A stretch of DNA of 64,000 bases from Accumulibacter phosphatis (lineage in GTDB: Bacteria > Pseudomonadota > Gammaproteobacteria > Burkholderiales > Rhodocyclaceae), in assembly GCF_000024165.1 (NCBI RefSeq), contig NC_013194.1, forward strand, positions 1,178,001 through 1,242,000. The letters are read 5' to 3'. The notes beneath the pieces were generated by a model, which did not search any database, was not told the DNA's origin, and saw only the letters and a program-made list of their open reading frames with translations. The position numbers and the translations under genes were made by a program. The first letter of the stretch is position 1; each line of letters opens with the position of its first letter. This document shows positions 60,822 to 64,000 of this stretch, in pieces.

Positions 60822-61583
60822 TCAGCGTCCTGGACCGTTCTCCTGGAGTCGCGCGCAGAGGGCGCCGAAGAACTGCGAAGCGCCGGCACGAATCGAGTAG
60901 TCCGCCGCATCCGACAGTGGCGTCGGGTGCGGATTGACTTCCACCACCGTGGCGCCGGCCCCTTTCGCCCACACCGGCAGGCGGGCGGCGGGCTGGACGG
61001 TAAACGAGGTGCCGACGCAGAAGAACAGATCGGCATTGAGGCTGCGTATCCCCGCCGCCGCAAACACCTCCTCATCGAGCATTTCCCCGAAGAGGACCAG
61101 ATCGGGCCGTACCGGTCCGCCACAGTTGGGGCAGGAAAAAGGCTCCACGGCGCTTTGCTCCCAGACGGCAGCGAAACCGCAGCGCCGGTGGCAGCGTACC
61201 CGATGAATCGTCCCGTGGACTTCGAGCACCTGCGCATTGCCGGCTTGCGTATGGTAGCCATCGATGTTCTGGGTGATGATGGTCAGCCGTTTGCCCTTGC
61301 ACAGATCCTCGAGGCGGGCGATTGCCTCATGGCCGGCGTTCGGATGCCGGTCGTCAACGAGGTTCTTCAATTGCAGCAGCCAGTCCCAGACCACACGCGG
61401 TTTACGCAGGAATCCTTCGATGCTGGCCACCTCGTCGGGGTCGACGTTGTTCCACAATCCTGTGGCGCCGTCGCGGAAAGTGGGAATGCCGCTGTCGGCG
61501 GAAAGTCCGGCGCCCGAGAAGACGACGACTTCGCGCGCCCGCCGGAGAACCGTGGCAATCGATTCCAGACTCGTTGATAGCAT
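60822..61583 (-). CDS. Sir2-family NAD-dependent deacetylase
   Basis: A 253-residue sirtuin. The ATG at 61583 is chosen because GAGGAGG lies 7-13 nt upstream; an ATG 18 nt earlier would bury this site. NAD motifs are FSGAGLSADSGIPTFRD and TQNIDGYHTQAG, and the catalytic His is in EVHGTIH. Four zinc cysteines are present (RCHRRC and SCPNC). The YxxR pair of CobB-like desuccinylases is not seen at the expected place (WDWLLQL), so ordinary deacetylase activity is more likely. Confidence 0.92.
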   Translation of the reverse strand: MLSTSLESIATVLRRAREVVVFSGAGLSADSGIPTFRDGATGLWNNVDPDEVASIEGFLRKPRVVWDWLLQLKNLVDDRHPNAGHEAIARLEDLCKGKRLTIITQNIDGYHTQAGNAQVLEVHGTIHRVRCHRRCGFAAVWEQSAVEPFSCPNCGGPVRPDLVLFGEMLDEEVFAAAGIRSLNADLFFCVGTSFTVQPAARLPVWAKGAGATVVEVNPHPTPLSDAADYSIRAGASQFFGALCARLQENGPGR

Positions 61584-61943
61584 GACAGCCTCCTCATTCA
61601 TGAATGAACGGCCTGCCCTCCCGGCAACTGCCTCCGCACGCGGTGGGCAGGGCCGGCGCCGGCGATGCGGCAAGCTTCTACGCCGCAACCGCGTCAGTAT
61701 ACGGGGATGGGAGCAGGTGAGGAGAAGGCCGCAATCCGGCCTGCGTGGCGACTCGCCCAGCCCGTGCGAGCACCGTTGCCAAAGACGAATCCCCATCCAT
61801 TCGTTGCATAAATACGACACAATGCCAAACCGATGGTTGAAGCCATTCAAGTTTGTATGCTTAAATCGCCCCACTGCGCAAAAATCGCATCGCTGCATAC
61901 GCATTCGGACCCAACAGAGATCAATTAATCGAGGAGGAACATC
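61584..61943. other. intergenic region upstream of the OmpA-family gene
   Basis: 360 nt between divergent genes. The right half turns AT-richer toward the OmpA gene, as expected for a strong promoter, but I cannot assign -35/-10 boxes reliably. No gene seen. Confidence 0.4.
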
Positions 61944-62609
61944 TTGAAATCGAAAGTCATTACCACCCTGCTGGCCTCTATCGGCCTTTTCGTGGCCGCT
62001 GGCGCGGCGCAAGCCCAAACCGCTGGTGAGCGCGTTTATGTGATCGACCAACGCGGTGAAGTCGTGATGAGCGGCGCCGGCCTTTGCTGGCGGACCGGCT
62101 TCTGGACACCGGCCGCTGCGGCCAAGGATCCGGCCGGTTGCAAGTGCGACAAGGATTTGCTCCCGAAGGAAGTCTGCGAGCCGATGGTCGCCAAGGCTGC
62201 CCCGGCTGCCGCACCGGCGGCCAAGCCGTCGGGTGACAAGATCACCGTCGCCGCCGACGCGCTGTTCGACTTCAACAAGGCAACCCTGCGTCCGGAAGGC
62301 AAGGCCAAGCTCGACGAAGTGGTCGCCAAGGCCGGCGCCATCAAGCTCGAAGTGATCATCGCCGTCGGTCACACCGACCGCATCGGTTCCGATGCCTACA
62401 ACCAGAAGCTGTCCGAGCGTCGCGCTGCGGCCGTCAAGCAGTATCTGGTGAGCAAGGGTATCGACGCGAATCGTGTCTACACCGAAGGCAAGGGCAAGAA
62501 GAATCCGGTCACCAAGCCCGATCAGTGCCTCGGCAAGACGAGTCCGAAGGTCATCGCTTGCCTGCAGCCTGACCGTCGTGTCGACATCGAACTCATCGGC
62601 ACCAAGTAA
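61944..62609 (+). CDS. OmpA-family outer-membrane/peptidoglycan-binding protein
   Basis: A 221-residue secreted protein starting with TTG at 61944 behind a very strong ribosome-binding site (GAGGAGG). The signal peptide runs KSKVITTLLASIGLFVAAGA to AQA. A short middle part contains four Cys (LCWRTGF, GCKCDK, EVCEP) and an Ala/Pro linker. The C-terminal OmpA domain (about residues 95-220: ALFDFNKATLRPEGKAKLDE, GHTDRIGSDAYNQKLSERRA) binds peptidoglycan. There is no N-terminal beta-barrel, so it is the small OmpA type. It is likely abundant, judging by the ribosome-binding site and its own terminator. Confidence 0.93.
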   Translation: MKSKVITTLLASIGLFVAAGAAQAQTAGERVYVIDQRGEVVMSGAGLCWRTGFWTPAAAAKDPAGCKCDKDLLPKEVCEPMVAKAAPAAAPAAKPSGDKITVAADALFDFNKATLRPEGKAKLDEVVAKAGAIKLEVIIAVGHTDRIGSDAYNQKLSERRAAAVKQYLVSKGIDANRVYTEGKGKKNPVTKPDQCLGKTSPKVIACLQPDRRVDIELIGTK

Positions 62610-62623
62610 TCCAGGCCATGCCC

Positions 62624-62654
62624 AAAAAACCCCGCTTCTGCGGGGTTTTTTTTA
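62624..62654 (+). terminator. rho-independent terminator after the OmpA-family gene
   Basis: AAAAAACCCCGC-TTCT-GCGGGGTTTTTTTT forms a perfect GC stem with a 4-nt loop and a run of eight T, starting 15 nt after the stop codon. The A run makes it potentially bidirectional. Confidence 0.95.
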
Positions 62655-62670
62655 GCCTCCGCGGTAGATC

Positions 62671-64000
62671 ATGGAAATGATCTCTGGGCTGCAAGCTGTC
62701 GATCTGTTGATCGAGGCGCGCTGGCTGGTGCCGGTCGAACCGGTGGGCGCCGTTCTCGAGAACCATGCGGTGGCGGTCAACGACGGCCGGATCGTCGCCG
62801 TGCTTTCACAGGCGGAGGCGGCTGCCCGTTTCTCGCCGCGCCAGCGCAAACGGCTTGACCAGCACGTGCTGATTCCCGGTTTGGTCAACCTGCACACGCA
62901 CGCGGCGATGACGCTGCTGCGTGGTCTCGCCGATGATCTGCCGCTGATGGAATGGCTGCACGATCACGTCTGGCCGGCCGAGGCAAAGCACGTTTGCGAG
63001 CAGTTCGTTCATGACGGCAGCCTGCTCGCTTGCGCCGAAATGCTGCGCGGCGGCATCACCTGTTTCAACGACATGTATTTCTTTCCGAAAGCCGCCGCCG
63101 ACGCGGCGCTCGCTTCGGGAATGCGCGCCGCGATAGGCCTGATCACCGTCGACTTTCCAAGCAACTATGCGGCCGATGCAGACGACTATCTGGCGAAGGG
63201 GCTCGCCGTTCGCGACGAGTTGCTGGACGAGCCGCTGCTATCGTTCTGTCTTGCCCCGCATGCGCCTTACACCGTCGGCGAGCGGAGTTTTGCCAAGGTA
63301 CTGACGCTGGCCGAGCAGATCGAGGTGCCGATCCACCTGCACCTGCATGAAACCGTCCAGGAGATCGACGACAGCGAGCAGCGCTTCGGGATGCGCCCGA
63401 TCGAACGTATTCGCCGCCTGGGTCTGCTCAGTCCGGCCTTGATCGCGGTACACGCCGTTCACCTCAATGCGCAGGAGATCGAACTGTTGGCCGAGCACGG
63501 CTGTTCGGTTGCCCATTGCCCAAGTTCCAATCTCAAGCTGGCCAGCGGCATCGCGCCGATCACGCAACTTCTCGCCCAAGGGATCAACATCGGTCTCGGC
63601 ACGGACGGCGCGGCGAGCAACAACCGGCTCGACATCTTTCAGGAAATGCGCCTGGCGGCGTTGCTCGCCAAGGAGCAGGGCGGGCGTGCCGACGCCATCG
63701 ACGCTCACCGCGTACTGCGCATGGCGACTCTGGGCGGCGCTCGTGCGCTCGGCCTGGACGCGGACATCGGCTCGATCACCACCGGCAAGTATGCCGATCT
63801 GTGCGCCGTCAGGCTTGACGACATCGCCCTTGCGCCCTGTTACCACCCGGTGTCGCACCTCACCTACTCGCTAGGCCGGGAGCATGTTTCTGACGTCTGG
63901 GTGGCTGGGCGGATCCGCGTAGAGAATGGGCAACTGGTTGAAAACAACGAAACTGGATTGATAAAACTGGCCCTGTTGTGGCAAAATAAAATTCGTCCGT
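62671..64000 (+). CDS. mtaD: 5-methylthioadenosine/S-adenosylhomocysteine deaminase-type amidohydrolase (runs off window)
   Basis: The frame from ATG 62671 is open to the window edge (443 codons; the family is about 440-450, so little is missing). It is a TRZ/ATZ amidohydrolase. The first metal motif is NLHTHAAMTLLRGLADD, the His ligand region is HLHLHETVQE, and the last metal Asp is in LGTDGAASNNRLDIFQE. The group deaminates methylthioadenosine, S-adenosylhomocysteine or adenosine. Start alternatives are ATG 62671 and 62677; no strong ribosome-binding site is seen. In related genomes ubiG commonly follows, just beyond the window. Confidence 0.9.
   Translation, partial: MEMISGLQAVDLLIEARWLVPVEPVGAVLENHAVAVNDGRIVAVLSQAEAAARFSPRQRKRLDQHVLIPGLVNLHTHAAMTLLRGLADDLPLMEWLHDHVWPAEAKHVCEQFVHDGSLLACAEMLRGGITCFNDMYFFPKAAADAALASGMRAAIGLITVDFPSNYAADADDYLAKGLAVRDELLDEPLLSFCLAPHAPYTVGERSFAKVLTLAEQIEVPIHLHLHETVQEIDDSEQRFGMRPIERIRRLGLLSPALIAVHAVHLNAQEIELLAEHGCSVAHCPSSNLKLASGIAPITQLLAQGINIGLGTDGAASNNRLDIFQEMRLAALLAKEQGGRADAIDAHRVLRMATLGGARALGLDADIGSITTGKYADLCAVRLDDIALAPCYHPVSHLTYSLGREHVSDVWVAGRIRVENGQLVENNETGLIKLALLWQNKIRP

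Noticed and set aside
1..64000. tRNA, rRNA and CRISPR loci
   Set aside because: None seen in the intergenic regions read by eye; a tRNAscan or Infernal run would be decisive.

Overview
The window reads as a high-GC betaproteobacterial chromosome. The gene content fits a polyphosphate-handling member of the Rhodocyclales, and 'Candidatus Accumulibacter' is my best guess. The support is polyphosphate kinase and exopolyphosphatase genes back to back beside relA, a CYTH-CHAD protein, a PEP-CTERM (exosortase-sorted) surface protein, several cyclic-di-GMP proteins, and an ompA-mtaD order that I associate with this group. The organism name is inference; no rRNA or tRNA gene was seen.

Layout. 0-9.4 kb: a stand-alone MnmC oxidoreductase domain, lysS and prfB (with the RF2 programmed frameshift), an AraC regulator, a GGDEF-EAL protein coupled to an HDOD protein, PpsR and an SDR. 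9.4-19.3 kb: a DDE transposase, a PEP-CTERM protein behind a sigma-54-like promoter, recJ coupled to an RpfE-like gene, lolC-lolD and a chemoreceptor. 19.2-25.7 kb: the chemoreceptor 3' end plus the 5' third of comEC occurs twice (about 1.04 kb each, about 96% identical, no gaps). The copies bracket a 2.9 kb lower-GC insert holding three small unrecognised genes. One of these is split by a complete Tn5/IS4-type insertion sequence with perfect ends and a 9-bp target duplication, and a diverged, stop-containing second copy of it follows. Only the second comEC is full length.

25.7-30.4 kb is a chromosomal integron on the minus strand. It has an integrase gene broken after about 65 codons, an attI-like junction, and four cassettes, each followed by an attC. 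A fifth cassette start and a toxin-antitoxin pair are cut by a REP-associated tyrosine transposase (RAYT) element. Copies and fragments of the RAYT end motif are scattered from 22.7 to 30.4 kb.

30.6-64 kb is ordinary chromosome. It carries two alpha/beta hydrolases, mtfA, an EamA transporter, relA, ppk, ppx, and an Mla-type lipid transport operon (mlaEFD plus auxiliary lipoprotein). A CoA ligase with an enoyl-CoA hydratase, a GGDEF protein with a degenerate active site, an EcsC-like protein and a methyltransferase follow. Next come a potassium channel, CYTH-CHAD, mgtE, SulP, trmL, aroG, mfd, a sirtuin, an OmpA-family protein with a clear terminator, and mtaD running off the end.

The most unusual parts are the comEC duplication with its unknown insert and the decayed integron. 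If the sequence came from a metagenome, the duplication could be a strain-mixing assembly artefact and should be checked first.
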